This document shows, in pieces, positions 36,037 to 44,998 of a stretch of DNA of 64,000 nt. How positions within the stretch are numbered: the first letter of the stretch is position 1; the number at the start of each line of letters is the position of its first letter. Where the stretch lies: contig OZ244812.1 in assembly GCA_965220205.1 (NCBI GenBank), positions 930,001 to 994,000 on the forward strand, in the 5' to 3' direction. A program made the position numbers and the translations under genes. The stretch comes from G965220205 sp965220205. Its GTDB lineage: Bacteria > Chloroflexota > Dehalococcoidia > Lucifugimonadales > Australimonadaceae. The notes beneath the pieces are model-generated. The model made no database searches. It saw only the letters and a program-made list of their open reading frames with translations, and was not told the origin of the DNA.

Positions 36037-36459
36037 TTAAGTCGATGATGGGGCGGCTGAGGCCAGCCCTTGGAGTGCGGCGCCGAGCACGCCGTTGACG
36101 AAGCGTGACGAGCTCGCGCCGCCGAATTCCTTTGCCAACTCGATCGCCTCGTTGATCGCCACCTTCGGCGGCGTCGGCGAGCCCTCGCGCAACTCGTACA
36201 GCGCCAAGCGCAGGACGTTGCGGTCAACAGCCGACAGCTGGCCAATAGGCCACAGCGGCGCATGACGGGCCACCAGTGCGTCGAGCTCCTTCGCGCGGTC
36301 GTAGACTCCGGCGACGCACTCTGCGGCGAAGGCCGCCGCCGTCGGCGACGCCCCCACAGCATCGGCGTGCGCCTCGAGGGACTCCCGCCAATCGTGACTG
36401 GTCAGATCCGATTCGAACAGTACCTGGAGAGCCAGGATACGGCCCCTGTGCTGGGGCAT
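36037..36459 (-). CDS. nusB: transcription antitermination factor NusB
   Basis: 140 residues, the normal NusB length. It binds boxA RNA with NusE during rRNA antitermination. HRGRILALQVLFESDL is the first conserved helix, and PKVAINEAIELAKEFGG and RFVNGVLGAAL the later ones. The ATG at 36459 was chosen because GGAGG lies about 6 nt before it; the frame continues 34 codons upstream without family similarity. It is the first gene of the nusB-acpP-udg-rnj series. Upstream, 36460-36804 carries only the divergent promoter of the gene at 36805. Confidence 0.93.
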   Translation of the reverse strand: MPQHRGRILALQVLFESDLTSHDWRESLEAHADAVGASPTAAAFAAECVAGVYDRAKELDALVARHAPLWPIGQLSAVDRNVLRLALYELREGSPTPPKVAINEAIELAKEFGGASSSRFVNGVLGAALQGLASAAPSST

Positions 36460-36714
36460 TACGCGCCTCCGCCTCGCCTTGGCGGCAGCGGCCAGCGGTG
36501 GGGCTGTGGACTTCTCCATGAAAGCAGTCTCGGAAAGCAGTTTGGGCCGCCAACGGCACAACGCCGCGCCCGTTGGCGCAGCGAGGCCTAGCTTACGTCA
36601 GGCCGCTCAGACCGTCTAGCAGCCATCCTGGGGTGTGGGCAGTCCTCCCCTCCTGTTCCCTCTCCGAACTCGCTCCGAACTCGCCGGTAGAGAGTGAGGG
36701 CGATAGGCCAGCTT

Positions 36715-36744
36715 TTGACACGCCCCACAGCCCCCGCCTATAGT
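36715..36744 (+). promoter_or_regulatory. near-consensus sigma-70-type promoter
   Basis: TTGACA (36715-36720), an 18-bp spacer, TATAGT (36739-36744). It drives the dUTPase/dCTP deaminase-family gene and its coupled neighbours, with a leader of about 54 nt. Confidence 0.7.
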
Positions 36745-36804
36745 TCGCGCGACCCCTGCATCCACCGATAGTTTCCTCTTATCTCCTCCCATCGAGGTGA
36801 CGCC

Positions 36805-37341
36805 GTGAGTGTGCTCTCGTCCGAGCAGATCCGGGGCATGCTGGACGGCCCGGACCCGCTGGTCTCCGGCATCGCGGACCTGGAGGCGCAGCTCCAGCCG
36901 AACGGGATTGACCTCACCCTCGAGTCGATCGCCGTCTTCCGGGGCGCGGGGAGGCTTGGCCGCACCAACGACGACCGCGCGCTCCCCGAAGCCGACGACC
37001 TCGCCTTCGACGCCGACGGCTACGTCTACCTCGCGCCGGGACCGTACATCGCCCGCCTCAACGAGGCGGTGAGCCTGCCCGCGCGTCTCGCGGCCATCGC
37101 CAAGCCTCGTTCGAGTCTGCTCCGCGCCGGCGTAGCCGTGCACAATGCCGTTTGGGACGCGGGCTACAAGGGCCGCTCACAGGCGCTCGTCGTCGTGTAC
37201 AACCCCGCCGGCTTCACCCTCGCCCGCGGCGCCCGGATCGTCCAGATGGTCTTCCTGACGCTCGACGCTCCGGCGCAGCGTTTGTACGAGGGACGGTTCC
37301 AGGGCGAGGCCATCGCCACCTCCGTCCGCGAGCCCGGATGA
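36805..37341 (+). CDS. dUTPase/dCTP deaminase family protein
   Basis: 178 residues of the trimeric dUTPase-like fold. It shows LQPNGIDLTL near the start, the KPRSSLLRAGV motif and HNAVWDAGYKGR, which correspond to motifs 2 and 3 of the DCD/DUT superfamily. It may deaminate dCTP, hydrolyse dUTP, or do both; these activities cannot be told apart by eye. It opens at GTG (36805) behind a near-consensus promoter. The end overlaps the ATG of the FAD oxidase by 4 bp. Keeping dUTP low would complement the family 4 UDG encoded divergently. Confidence 0.85.
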   Translation: MSVLSSEQIRGMLDGPDPLVSGIADLEAQLQPNGIDLTLESIAVFRGAGRLGRTNDDRALPEADDLAFDADGYVYLAPGPYIARLNEAVSLPARLAAIAKPRSSLLRAGVAVHNAVWDAGYKGRSQALVVVYNPAGFTLARGARIVQMVFLTLDAPAQRLYEGRFQGEAIATSVREPG

Positions 37342-38486
37342 GCGCCGCCGCGCCCTCTCCCGACGTCGTCATCATCGGCGCCGGGGTGATCGGATGCAGC
37401 ACCGCCTACTTCCTCGCCGCCCACCATGGACTGCGGTGCGTGGTCGTTGAGCGCAACGCCGTGGCCTCGGAGGCGAGCGGCGGCGCCGCGGGCGAGCTTG
37501 CCCCCACCGAGCTCTCGAAGATCGGCGGCCGTCGGCCGTCGGGCAACTACGCGCGCTTCCTGCTGGCGGGAATCGAGCTCCACAAGCAGCTCGCCCCTAC
37601 CCTGCAAGAGCAGTCGGGAATCGACTACCGGCTAACAGGCGTGCCGCTCCTCCGTCCTGCGTTCGACGAAGACGAGGCGGAGCGACGGCGGTCGCAGCTC
37701 GCGGAGCAGATATCGTTCGGCGTCGAGGCGGAGTGGCTGGACGCGGACCAGGTTCATGGGATGGACGCTTGGCTCGCCGACGACGCCGTCGGCGCGGTCT
37801 ATTCCGTTGAGCAGCAGGTCGAGGCCTACGCGTTCGCCCTCGCGGTGGCGCAAGCGGCGGAACGGCACGGCGTGGAGATCCGCGCGGGCGAAGTCGTAGG
37901 AATCGAGCGTTCCGGGAGTCGCGCGACGGGCGTCCGGCTGGCGACCGGCACGATCGAAGCGGGCGCCGTGGTGGTGGCAAACGGTCCGTGGAGCAAGCAC
38001 GCCGGCGCGTGGATGGACTTCGACGTGCCGGTAATCCCGCTGCGCGGACAGATCGTGCACCTCGAGCCGCCGCCGGGGCTCGGCCTACCCAGCTACGCCA
38101 TCTTTCACGAGACCGGGTACCTGCTGCCCAAGGCCGGCGGCGATCTCCTCGCCGGGACGACCCGTGAGGACGCCGGGTTCGACAAGCAGCCGACCATCGA
38201 GGCGCGCGACGCCATCCTAGAGGCGGTCGCGCGCATTGCGCCCGCCATCGTCGACGCGCCTATTCGCAGCCACACCGCGTGTCTCCGGCCCTACTCGCTC
38301 GACGAGAGGCCGCTCATCGGCGCCGTGCCGGGGTGGGAGGGCCTCTACCTCGCGACCGGCCACGCATTCAAGGGCGTGACTCTCTGCCTGATTACCGGCC
38401 TGAACCTCGCGCAGCTCATGATCCGGGGAACGTCCGAGTTTCCGATGGACGAGTTCTCGCCCGCTCGGCTCGTGCGTCAGGGGTAA
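37338..38486 (+). CDS. FAD-dependent oxidoreductase (DAO/glycine oxidase-like)
   Basis: About 382 residues. The N-terminal FAD motif is DVVIIGAGVIGCSTAYFL followed by ERN about 20 residues on. The C-terminal half has LRPYSLDERPLIGAVPG and ATGHAFKGVTLCL, typical of D-amino-acid oxidase-like enzymes (DadA, ThiO, sarcosine oxidase). The ATG at 37338 overlaps the previous stop (ATGA). The longer frame from 37152 is a shadow of the previous gene. The substrate is probably an amine or amino acid; the amidase gene follows by 3 bp, so the two may handle related nitrogen compounds. Confidence 0.88.
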   Translation: MSAAAPSPDVVIIGAGVIGCSTAYFLAAHHGLRCVVVERNAVASEASGGAAGELAPTELSKIGGRRPSGNYARFLLAGIELHKQLAPTLQEQSGIDYRLTGVPLLRPAFDEDEAERRRSQLAEQISFGVEAEWLDADQVHGMDAWLADDAVGAVYSVEQQVEAYAFALAVAQAAERHGVEIRAGEVVGIERSGSRATGVRLATGTIEAGAVVVANGPWSKHAGAWMDFDVPVIPLRGQIVHLEPPPGLGLPSYAIFHETGYLLPKAGGDLLAGTTREDAGFDKQPTIEARDAILEAVARIAPAIVDAPIRSHTACLRPYSLDERPLIGAVPGWEGLYLATGHAFKGVTLCLITGLNLAQLMIRGTSEFPMDEFSPARLVRQG

Positions 38487-38489
38487 CGC

Positions 38490-39920
38490 ATGGCCAACGA
38501 CGACCTCACACTTGCGCCTGCCTGGAAGATCGCATCCCTCATCCGGGAGAAGCAGCTATCCCCGGTTGACGCAACGGCCCACTTCCTCGACCGCATCCAA
38601 GCGTATGACGGCGAGCTGAACGCGTTCATCACCGTGGCGGCCGACGCTGCGATGACCGAGGCCCACCGTGCGGAGGCCGCGGTGCTCGCGGACGAGCCCT
38701 TGGGGCTGCTGCACGGCGTGCCCATCGGCGTAAAGGACCTCAGCGCCACCAAGGGCATGACCACGACCTACGGATCGCTGCTCAAACGAGACAACGTTCC
38801 CGACCGCGACGACATCCCGGTCGAGCGCATCCGCTCTGCCGGAGCGATCATTGTCGGCAAGACCAACACGCCCGAGTACGGATGGAAGGGCACGACGGAG
38901 AACCTGCTCACCGGGGCCGCTCACAACCCGTGGGACGTGACCAGGACGCCGGGCGGATCGAGCGGCGGGTCGGCTGCGGCCGTTGCGGCCCACCTCGTGC
39001 CGCTCACGACCGGGAGCGACGGGGGCGGTTCGATACGCATCCCCGCCAGCTTCTGCGGCGTCTTCGGCTTCAAGCCGACCTTCGGCCGGGTCCCCACCGG
39101 CTACGGCGAGCTGGGCGGCTGGCGCATGCTCGGCCAGAACGGACCCATCGCGATGAACGTCCGCGACGCGGCCCTGCTCCTCGACGTGCTGTGCGGGCCC
39201 GACCCGCGGGACCCGACCTGCCTCAGGGACGAGCCCCCGCGCCACCTCGACGCTCTCGCCGAGCCGTCGGTCGACGGCTTGCGGCTCGCCTGGAGCCCGG
39301 CAATGGACGACCGCCCCGTGGACCCGGAGGTGCGCCGGTTGACCGCGGCCGGGGCGCTCGCCTTTGCGTCCATGGGCGCGTCGGTCGAAGAGGCCTCGCC
39401 CGCCGTGGAATCAGGCGAGGCGACGGACGCTTGGTCGACGATGTTCCTCACCGACTACGCACTCGGCCTAGGGCCGGTCATCGCCGCGGGCTACGGCTCG
39501 TCGCTGCCGCCGACCTTCGTGCGGTGGGTGCAGAGGGCGGTCGAGTGGCCGGCTACGCGCTACGCGGCGGCGCTCCACTACCGCGAATGGCATCGACGCC
39601 GGTTCGCGGAGTTCTTCGACGACTACGACCTCTTGCTGTTGCCAACAATGGCCACGGCGGCGTTCCCCATCGAGCGCAACCCCAGCGCCATCGACGGGCG
39701 CAAAGTGCATCCTATGTCTGGCTACACGCCGTTCTGCTTCCACGCAAACCTCGCCGGCCTGCCCGCCGCGAGCGTCCCCTGCGGAACGACCCTCGACGGA
39801 CTCCCCGTGGGTCTGCAGGTCATGGGCGCGTGGGGAGAGGATATGCTCGTTCTGCGGGCGGCGGCGGCCTTCGAGACTGCGATGCCTTGGCCGTCCGGTC
39901 CCCCGCGCCGCTTCGCCTGA
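38490..39920 (+). CDS. amidase (amidase signature family)
   Basis: 476 residues with the Ser-cisSer-Lys triad: Lys82 in GVPIGVKDL, the Gly/Ser signature PGGSSGGSAAAVA, and the nucleophile region TGSDGGGSIRIPASFCG. It hydrolyses amides to acid and ammonia. GatA is in this family, but no gatB/gatC lies nearby, so a catabolic amidase is more likely. The start is 3 bp after the FAD oxidase, giving a three-gene run with the dUTPase-family gene. No signal peptide is seen. Confidence 0.93.
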   Translation: MANDDLTLAPAWKIASLIREKQLSPVDATAHFLDRIQAYDGELNAFITVAADAAMTEAHRAEAAVLADEPLGLLHGVPIGVKDLSATKGMTTTYGSLLKRDNVPDRDDIPVERIRSAGAIIVGKTNTPEYGWKGTTENLLTGAAHNPWDVTRTPGGSSGGSAAAVAAHLVPLTTGSDGGGSIRIPASFCGVFGFKPTFGRVPTGYGELGGWRMLGQNGPIAMNVRDAALLLDVLCGPDPRDPTCLRDEPPRHLDALAEPSVDGLRLAWSPAMDDRPVDPEVRRLTAAGALAFASMGASVEEASPAVESGEATDAWSTMFLTDYALGLGPVIAAGYGSSLPPTFVRWVQRAVEWPATRYAAALHYREWHRRRFAEFFDDYDLLLLPTMATAAFPIERNPSAIDGRKVHPMSGYTPFCFHANLAGLPAASVPCGTTLDGLPVGLQVMGAWGEDMLVLRAAAAFETAMPWPSGPPRRFA

Positions 39921-39931
39921 GGAGCGAGGAA

Positions 39932-40738
39932 TCAGTCGATCCAACCCCACATGAGCGGTTTGGCGGGGACGATTGTGCCGCCCTCCGGTTCGACGGTGAT
40001 CCAGAGCTGGCGCGGCGAGTTGGACTCGGGTGTGATCCACATCGGAACGAGTGCGTACCCGCTGTCGTCCACGTCGAACAAGCCAACGCTGTGGACCCGG
40101 TCCCCCTCCCAGAGCCAGGCCTGATAGGTAGACCCGTCGGGCAGGACCGGGAGGCCCATCGTCATGAGCACGCGCTTGCCGTTTGGGTCCGTGAACAGCA
40201 TCACCATTGGCTCGTTGGCAGGCGGAGGGGGCGGCTCGACCGGCTGTATGGAGGCGCGGGAGACGCCCGGCTGTACGGCGAGAGCGGTGAGCTCGATCTG
40301 CTCCTGGAGCTTGTTCTCGGTCTCCGCCGCCTCGACAACGAGCGCGTCCATGTCTTGCTCGAGGTCGCCGACGCGCTGCTGCTGCATGAGAGCGAGAGCG
40401 CCGAGGCCCGTCGCGGCGATGAGGAAGGCCGCTGCCGCGCCCCAGAACGCCCTCGGAATGCTGGCGCGCTGTGCGGCGCGGGAAACGTCGTCCCGCGCGA
40501 GCGCGGCGTCCGCGCTCGCGCGTCCCTGCACGCGGTCGCGCAACGCCGCGCTGGGAATCGCCGGCTGGAACGCCGCCGAGAGCTCGGCAGCGGCGGCGAG
40601 GTAGGCCGCGAGCGACTCCCGGTAGCGGGGCTCGCGCGCGAGCGCCTGCTCGACGAGCGTGGACTCCTCCGGCTCCAGCGCGTTGAGCGCGTAGGCGGGG
40701 AGCAACTGCTCGATGAGGTCTTGCGTCTCTTCGGCCAT
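39932..40738 (-). CDS. anti-sigma factor, RskA-like
   Basis: 268 residues. The N-terminal domain (IEQLLPAYALNALEPEE) resembles the RskA/anti-sigma-K sigma-binding helix, with no HxxxCxxC zinc motif visible. One transmembrane helix (FWGAAAAFLIAATGLGALALM) divides it from the C-terminal RskA domain with YQAWLWEGDRVHSVGLF. The ATG at 40738 overlaps the sigma stop by one base (TGATG), so sigma and anti-sigma are translationally coupled. It should hold the ECF sigma factor at the membrane until an extracytoplasmic signal causes release. Confidence 0.9.
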   Translation of the reverse strand: MAEETQDLIEQLLPAYALNALEPEESTLVEQALAREPRYRESLAAYLAAAAELSAAFQPAIPSAALRDRVQGRASADAALARDDVSRAAQRASIPRAFWGAAAAFLIAATGLGALALMQQQRVGDLEQDMDALVVEAAETENKLQEQIELTALAVQPGVSRASIQPVEPPPPPANEPMVMLFTDPNGKRVLMTMGLPVLPDGSTYQAWLWEGDRVHSVGLFDVDDSGYALVPMWITPESNSPRQLWITVEPEGGTIVPAKPLMWGWID

Positions 40739-41364
40739 CACGCCTCCCCGCCTGCGGGACTGGCCAGCTGTTCGCGAAGCTTGATGAGTCCCAAGCGCAG
40801 ACGTGTCTTGACGGTGCCCAGCGGAGCGCCGGTCCGTTGCGCGATTTCTTGTTGCGTTGCGCCCTCCAGATAGGCCATGGCGATGGCGGTCCTCTGCTCG
40901 GACGGCAGCGACTTCAGCGCCTCGGCGGCGTGTCCGAACAGAACGGAGGTGATCGCTTGCTCCGCCGTGTCGACCGGGGCCTCCAAGCGGAGCTCAGCGT
41001 CCTCCGGGGCCTTGTCCGCGCTGTGCTGGGCGACCAGGCGGCGCCGGCGAAGCTCGTCGATCACCCGGTTGTGAGCGAGGTGCAAGAACCAGTGGCGGAA
41101 CACGCCCCGCGCCGGGTCGAAGAGGGCCGCCCGCTTCCACAAAGACACGAACACCTCCTGGGTCATGTCCTCGGCGCTCGCGTAGTCGCGCAACACGTTC
41201 AAGGCCATGCTGAACACGACCCGGCTGTACCGGTCGTACAGCTCCGCGAACGCGCCCTCGTCGCCGGCGGCGACCAGAAGCGCCAAGTCCGTGTCCGTCG
41301 TTGGGAGATGGCCCAAGGCGGTCCTCTTCGCAGATCGTCCTGCCGCTGGGCGGCGCCCCCACAT
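40738..41364 (-). CDS. ECF-type RNA polymerase sigma factor (SigK-like)
   Basis: 208 residues. Region 2 is AFAELYDRYSRVVFSMAL through SAEDMTQEVFVSLWKR (-10 recognition), and region 4 is LPSEQRTAIAMAYLEGATQQEIA with the helix-turn-helix and GTVKTRLRLGL. The gene ends in a 1-bp overlap with its anti-sigma factor. The start is ATG at 41364; a TTG at 41316 with AAGAGGA 5 nt upstream is a good alternative and gives a more usual N-terminus. The divergent membrane-protein and YceI genes may be in its regulon; this is inference from position. Confidence 0.93.
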   Translation of the reverse strand: MWGRRPAAGRSAKRTALGHLPTTDTDLALLVAAGDEGAFAELYDRYSRVVFSMALNVLRDYASAEDMTQEVFVSLWKRAALFDPARGVFRHWFLHLAHNRVIDELRRRRLVAQHSADKAPEDAELRLEAPVDTAEQAITSVLFGHAAEALKSLPSEQRTAIAMAYLEGATQQEIAQRTGAPLGTVKTRLRLGLIKLREQLASPAGGEA

Positions 41365-41534
41365 AGTCGCCTACGTGCGAACCCCGCCATTAGTTTCGTC
41401 GGGTCACTCTCGCCACGGACTCATAGCCTCGGCCAAGGGCGTGGCGCCCGACCCTCCTTCCATTGTAATCCGGTGTAGTCCGGCCAGTCGCGGCGGGCGG
41501 GTGAACGCGGCGAGTAGCAAGCGAGCGAACTTGG

Positions 41535-41540
41535 TATCCT
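41535..41540 (+). promoter_or_regulatory. -10-like box, leaderless start
   Basis: TATCCT, 6 nt (gcgagc) before the ATG at 41547, and no Shine-Dalgarno in between. Confidence 0.35.
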
Positions 41541-41546
41541 GCGAGC

Positions 41547-42056
41547 ATGCGAACGACCGGCGAGGCGCCCATGCGGGCAGCGCTTCTGGCGGGGTCAGCG
41601 GCGGCGGTTGCCGCCGCGTTGGTCTCACTGCCGCTACGCTCGCCGAACGACGCGCTGCTCAACACCGGGAGCGTCGTTGCGGGCGTGCTCGTCCTTTCGC
41701 TCGCGAGCGGTCTCTGGTGGCGGATGGCAGCCGTCCGCGCCGACGCGCGCCGATGGTTCGCGGGCGGTCTGACCATTGGGTTCCTCGTCTGGACCGCCGT
41801 CGCGCTGGCCCTCGAAACCCAGATGGACCGCATGGCCTCGTTCACAGTCCCGCTCGCCGCCATCGCATTCGGCGCCCTTGCGGCGCTCACCCCGTATCTC
41901 TCGCGACTCCCCGTCGCGAGGCGATGGGTCGTAGTCGGCGCCGCTATCGTATTGGCCGCCGTCCTCGGCGCGGGCCTCGCGAGCAGGGGCGACGCCGAAA
42001 GCGGGCGCTTGGAGCTGCCGCCGAGGGCCGGCGTTGGCATCGTCCAGGTCCTTTAG
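41547..42056 (+). CDS. hypothetical five-helix membrane protein
   Basis: 169 residues with about five hydrophobic helices, for example LVLSLASGLWWRMA and TIGFLVWTAVALAL. No family recognised. It stands divergently from the ECF sigma gene and 28 bp before the YceI gene. It may sense or respond to the same envelope stress; nothing in the sequence shows this. The start lacks a Shine-Dalgarno, with TATCCT 6 nt upstream. Confidence 0.65.
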   Translation: MRTTGEAPMRAALLAGSAAAVAAALVSLPLRSPNDALLNTGSVVAGVLVLSLASGLWWRMAAVRADARRWFAGGLTIGFLVWTAVALALETQMDRMASFTVPLAAIAFGALAALTPYLSRLPVARRWVVVGAAIVLAAVLGAGLASRGDAESGRLELPPRAGVGIVQVL

Positions 42057-42084
42057 CAGAACAAGAAACCGAAGGGGCTTACCC

Positions 42085-42894
42085 ATGCCGTACACGATTC
42101 CGCGAGTGAGCATGTCCATTTCGCCCTTGCTGCTCGTCATGCTGCTCTTCGCAGCTTCCTGCGGCAGCCAAGACCCAACAGCGACGCCCACCGCCGGGCG
42201 GAGCGCCGACCCGACAGCGACGCCGACCCTCGCGCCGAGCGCCGACCCAATGGCAACGCCCGCGCCCACCCGCGTCCACACCCCAACGCCCGGGATGGCT
42301 GAGAGCGCGACTCCCACCGTAGCGCCCACGGACGCAGCGGCGTTCGTACGGTCGACCGGCGACGTGGACGGCGTCGTCTTTGCCGTAACGGAAGGTTCGG
42401 AGGCCACGTTCACCGTCCAAGAGCAGCTGGCGAGCTTGGCGTTGCCCAACGACGCTGTCATGCGCACCTCCGAGCTGGGCGGCGAGGTCCGGCTGGACGG
42501 CGGCGAGTCCCGAGTCACGCTCGATCTGCAGAGCATGACGAGCGACTCGTCGAACCGCGACCGGTACGTCCAGTCACGGATGTTCCCGGGCCAGCAGACC
42601 GCCACGATTACGTTCGGCGACCTGCGGCCGCTGCCGGCTGGATTCGTCAACGGGGACGAGGTCTCGACCGAGGTCACCGGCACGCTCAGCATCAACGCCA
42701 TCGAGGTCCCGTTGACGTTCGCAGTCGAGGCCCGCGACGACGGCGACTCCGTTGTCGTCCTGGGCAGGACGGACTTCACGTGGGACCAGCTGGCGATGCC
42801 CGTCCCCACTGCCCGGAGCGTCGTGAGCGTCGAGGACACGGTCGGCGTCAACGTGTTGCTCACGCTGGACCCGCAGCCGGCCCCGGCAGGCTGA
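42085..42894 (+). CDS. YceI-family lipoprotein
   Basis: 269 residues. Lipobox LLFAASC follows a short signal. A Thr/Pro-rich linker (TATPTAGRSADPTATPT) leads to a YceI lipocalin-like domain from about residue 85, with VTLDLQSMTSDSSNRDRYV and MFPGQQTATI, the usual YceI segments. YceI proteins bind isoprenoid-like lipids and are often linked to oxidative or base stress. It probably sits on the outer face of the membrane. It is near an ECF sigma/anti-sigma pair, which fits stress control, though no sigma-specific promoter was recognised. Confidence 0.88.
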   Translation: MPYTIPRVSMSISPLLLVMLLFAASCGSQDPTATPTAGRSADPTATPTLAPSADPMATPAPTRVHTPTPGMAESATPTVAPTDAAAFVRSTGDVDGVVFAVTEGSEATFTVQEQLASLALPNDAVMRTSELGGEVRLDGGESRVTLDLQSMTSDSSNRDRYVQSRMFPGQQTATITFGDLRPLPAGFVNGDEVSTEVTGTLSINAIEVPLTFAVEARDDGDSVVVLGRTDFTWDQLAMPVPTARSVVSVEDTVGVNVLLTLDPQPAPAG

Positions 42895-43043
42895 GCGCCG
42901 CCGCCCGCGGGTCTTGTGTATACTCGCCGGCAGCGGCGCCCTTGCTTGTAGCGTGTGACGCATGGGGACGAGCGGCGGGCTGGCGCGGCCCGGAGTGTCC
43001 ACCGTTGGAACAAACGCACACTACCGATGAGGAGCGGACAGGC

Positions 43044-43673
43044 ATGAGTTCGTTCGACCAAGCGACCTACGCTTCCCTCGAAGACGAGCTGCGCTGGATG
43101 GTGCTCAACCGCGAGCAGCTTCCGGACGAGTTCCGGTCGTTCGACGTCATAAAAGAGTCCGAGCTCGACAACGAGACGATGGCCTCGCGCGGCTTCGGCA
43201 AGCGGACGCAGGAGTCCCTCCGCGCGATCGGGCGCATCAACGGCTTCGTCCGCGAGTTCGCGGTCCAACAGGGGGCCCCGACGCTCGAAGAGGAGCCAGC
43301 GGAGATCCTGCTCGCGGCGACCGTCGTCCACCTGTTCGACGACGCGGACGGCGTGGGCCGCTGGATCGACGAGGTGTTCGTGGGCGACTTCACCCGGAGC
43401 GTGGGCATGGAACTCGAAGACGGCCAGCAACTCGAGGGAGTCGAGGTGCTGGAGGCCACCGGGTTTCACGACAAGGCCGCGTGCCTCCTAGCGGTCCAAC
43501 GAGTCCAGGGCGGGAATCTACTCTCCTCGACGGTGCTCGATTTCCGTCTGGGGCGGCTGCTGGGCGTCGGGTATGTCGTGGCCAAGGGCGACTCCAAGCA
43601 ACTGGAGCTCGCGCAGTCGTTGGGGTTGGCGCTCGAGCAGCATATGGTGCGCGTCGTTCTCGGCTCAGCCTAG
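43044..43673 (+). CDS. hypothetical protein
   Basis: 209 residues, acidic, no signal peptide, no domain recognised. The N-terminus is helical (YASLEDELRWMVLNREQLP); the centre repeats acidic runs; the C-terminus (LGRLLGVGYVVAKGDSKQ) is more hydrophobic. The start at 43044 has a GAGGAG Shine-Dalgarno about 9 nt upstream. A TATACT box lies near 42915. It precedes the dihydroorotase-like gene by 53 bp but shows no functional hint. Of the unassigned genes here it is one of the better start-supported. Confidence 0.7.
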   Translation: MSSFDQATYASLEDELRWMVLNREQLPDEFRSFDVIKESELDNETMASRGFGKRTQESLRAIGRINGFVREFAVQQGAPTLEEEPAEILLAATVVHLFDDADGVGRWIDEVFVGDFTRSVGMELEDGQQLEGVEVLEATGFHDKAACLLAVQRVQGGNLLSSTVLDFRLGRLLGVGYVVAKGDSKQLELAQSLGLALEQHMVRVVLGSA

Positions 43674-43692
43674 CCCAGCGCCAGTTCCGGCG

Positions 43693-43698
43693 TATACT
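43693..43698 (+). promoter_or_regulatory. -10 box for the dihydroorotase-like gene
   Basis: TATACT about 28 bp before the ATG at 43727, with a separate GGGAGG Shine-Dalgarno at about 43713-43718. Confidence 0.4.
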
Positions 43699-43726
43699 TT
43701 CATCATCCGACCCGGGAGGCGCAGAC

Positions 43727-44986
43727 ATGATCGATCTGTTGATCAAGGGCGGCGTTGTCGTCGATCCGGCCCAGGGGCTGCATGACCGGCTCGACGTGAC
43801 CGTCGACGCCGGGAAGATCGTAGCGATCGGCCCGGACCTCAACGACGGCGGAGCGACATCCGTAGTGGACGCCGCGGGCAAGATCGTCACGCCCGGTCTC
43901 ATCGACCTGCACGCCCACGTATTCCGGGGCGACAACCACCGCGATCCCGACGAGATCTCCGGGGTGCGGGCCGGAGTGACGAGCCTGGTCGACGCCGGCG
44001 GGGCCGCGTACGGCGACATCGAGCGGTTCAACGAGGTGATCGTGTCGCGGGCGGCGACACGGCTCTACAACTTCCTTGGCGTGTTCAACCGGCAGGCGGC
44101 GGCGTGGGAGCAGATCGACGTCGACGGCATACCCGAGGCGGCGAGCCGCTACCCGGACCAGGTCAAGGGCATCAAGGTCCACGTCATGCCGGTGGTCATA
44201 CGAGTCCATCACCTGGACGCCCTCCAGGCGGCGAAGGAGGCGGGCCGCAAGTCGGGCCTGCCAGTGATGGTGCACATCGGGGACATCGGGCCACGGCAGC
44301 TCCCCGCCACGTCGACGGAGCTCACAAGCACGGCGCTGGACATGCTCGACCGAGGCGATATCGTGACCCACATCTTCAGCCCGCTCTCGGGGAGCGCTAC
44401 GGACGAAGAGCTGAACGTCCTCCCAGCGCTCAAGTCGGCTCGGGCGCGGGGCGTGTGGTTGGACTGCTCGATAGGCGACTACCAGTTCGGCTGGGAGACG
44501 GCCGAGGCGGTCATCGCGCAGGGGGTTCTCCCCGACACCATCGCCTCCGACATCGAGATCCACTCGGGACTCTCGGCGTCAGACGAGCCTTTGGTGGCGG
44601 ACCGGCGGATCACCGGCCGGCGCGTCGCATCGGAGCGAACGCTGCTCGAGTACCTGGCGAACTTCTTCGAGCTCGGGTTCACGCTCGACGACATCATCCG
44701 CAGGGTGACGGAGACCCCGGCCCGCGTGCTGGGAATCGAGGACAGGGCCGGGAGCTTGCGCCCCGGAATGCCCGCGGACATCTCGGTGCTCGAAGTGGTC
44801 GAGGGCGCCTATCGCCTGACCGACGTGACGGGCGTGAGCCGGCTCGGACGCCGGGCAATCGTGCCAGTGACGACGTTCAAGGGCGGGGTCGCGTACGAGC
44901 CGGGCGAGGGCGGCCACCCGTGGGGCTTCGAGCCGCCGGCGGCGACTCCCGAGGAGATCGAGACTCTTAGCGCGAGCCGGAGCTGA
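43727..44986 (+). CDS. dihydroorotase-like amidohydrolase
   Basis: 419 residues of the composite-domain amidohydrolase family. The metal motif is GLIDLHAHVFRG, and KGIKVHVMPVV holds the Lys usually carbamylated between two metals. Later His residues are in MVHIGDIG and THIFSPLSG; the last metal-side Asp lies near IASDIEIHSGLS. The C-terminal beta-sandwich closes with RPGMPADISVLEV. This is the DHO-like branch that includes deacetylases and hydantoinase-type enzymes. The genes around it do not give a pyrimidine context, so an unassigned cyclic amide is more likely. Confidence 0.88.
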   Translation: MIDLLIKGGVVVDPAQGLHDRLDVTVDAGKIVAIGPDLNDGGATSVVDAAGKIVTPGLIDLHAHVFRGDNHRDPDEISGVRAGVTSLVDAGGAAYGDIERFNEVIVSRAATRLYNFLGVFNRQAAAWEQIDVDGIPEAASRYPDQVKGIKVHVMPVVIRVHHLDALQAAKEAGRKSGLPVMVHIGDIGPRQLPATSTELTSTALDMLDRGDIVTHIFSPLSGSATDEELNVLPALKSARARGVWLDCSIGDYQFGWETAEAVIAQGVLPDTIASDIEIHSGLSASDEPLVADRRITGRRVASERTLLEYLANFFELGFTLDDIIRRVTETPARVLGIEDRAGSLRPGMPADISVLEVVEGAYRLTDVTGVSRLGRRAIVPVTTFKGGVAYEPGEGGHPWGFEPPAATPEEIETLSASRS

Positions 44987-44998
44987 GGCGCCGAAAGC

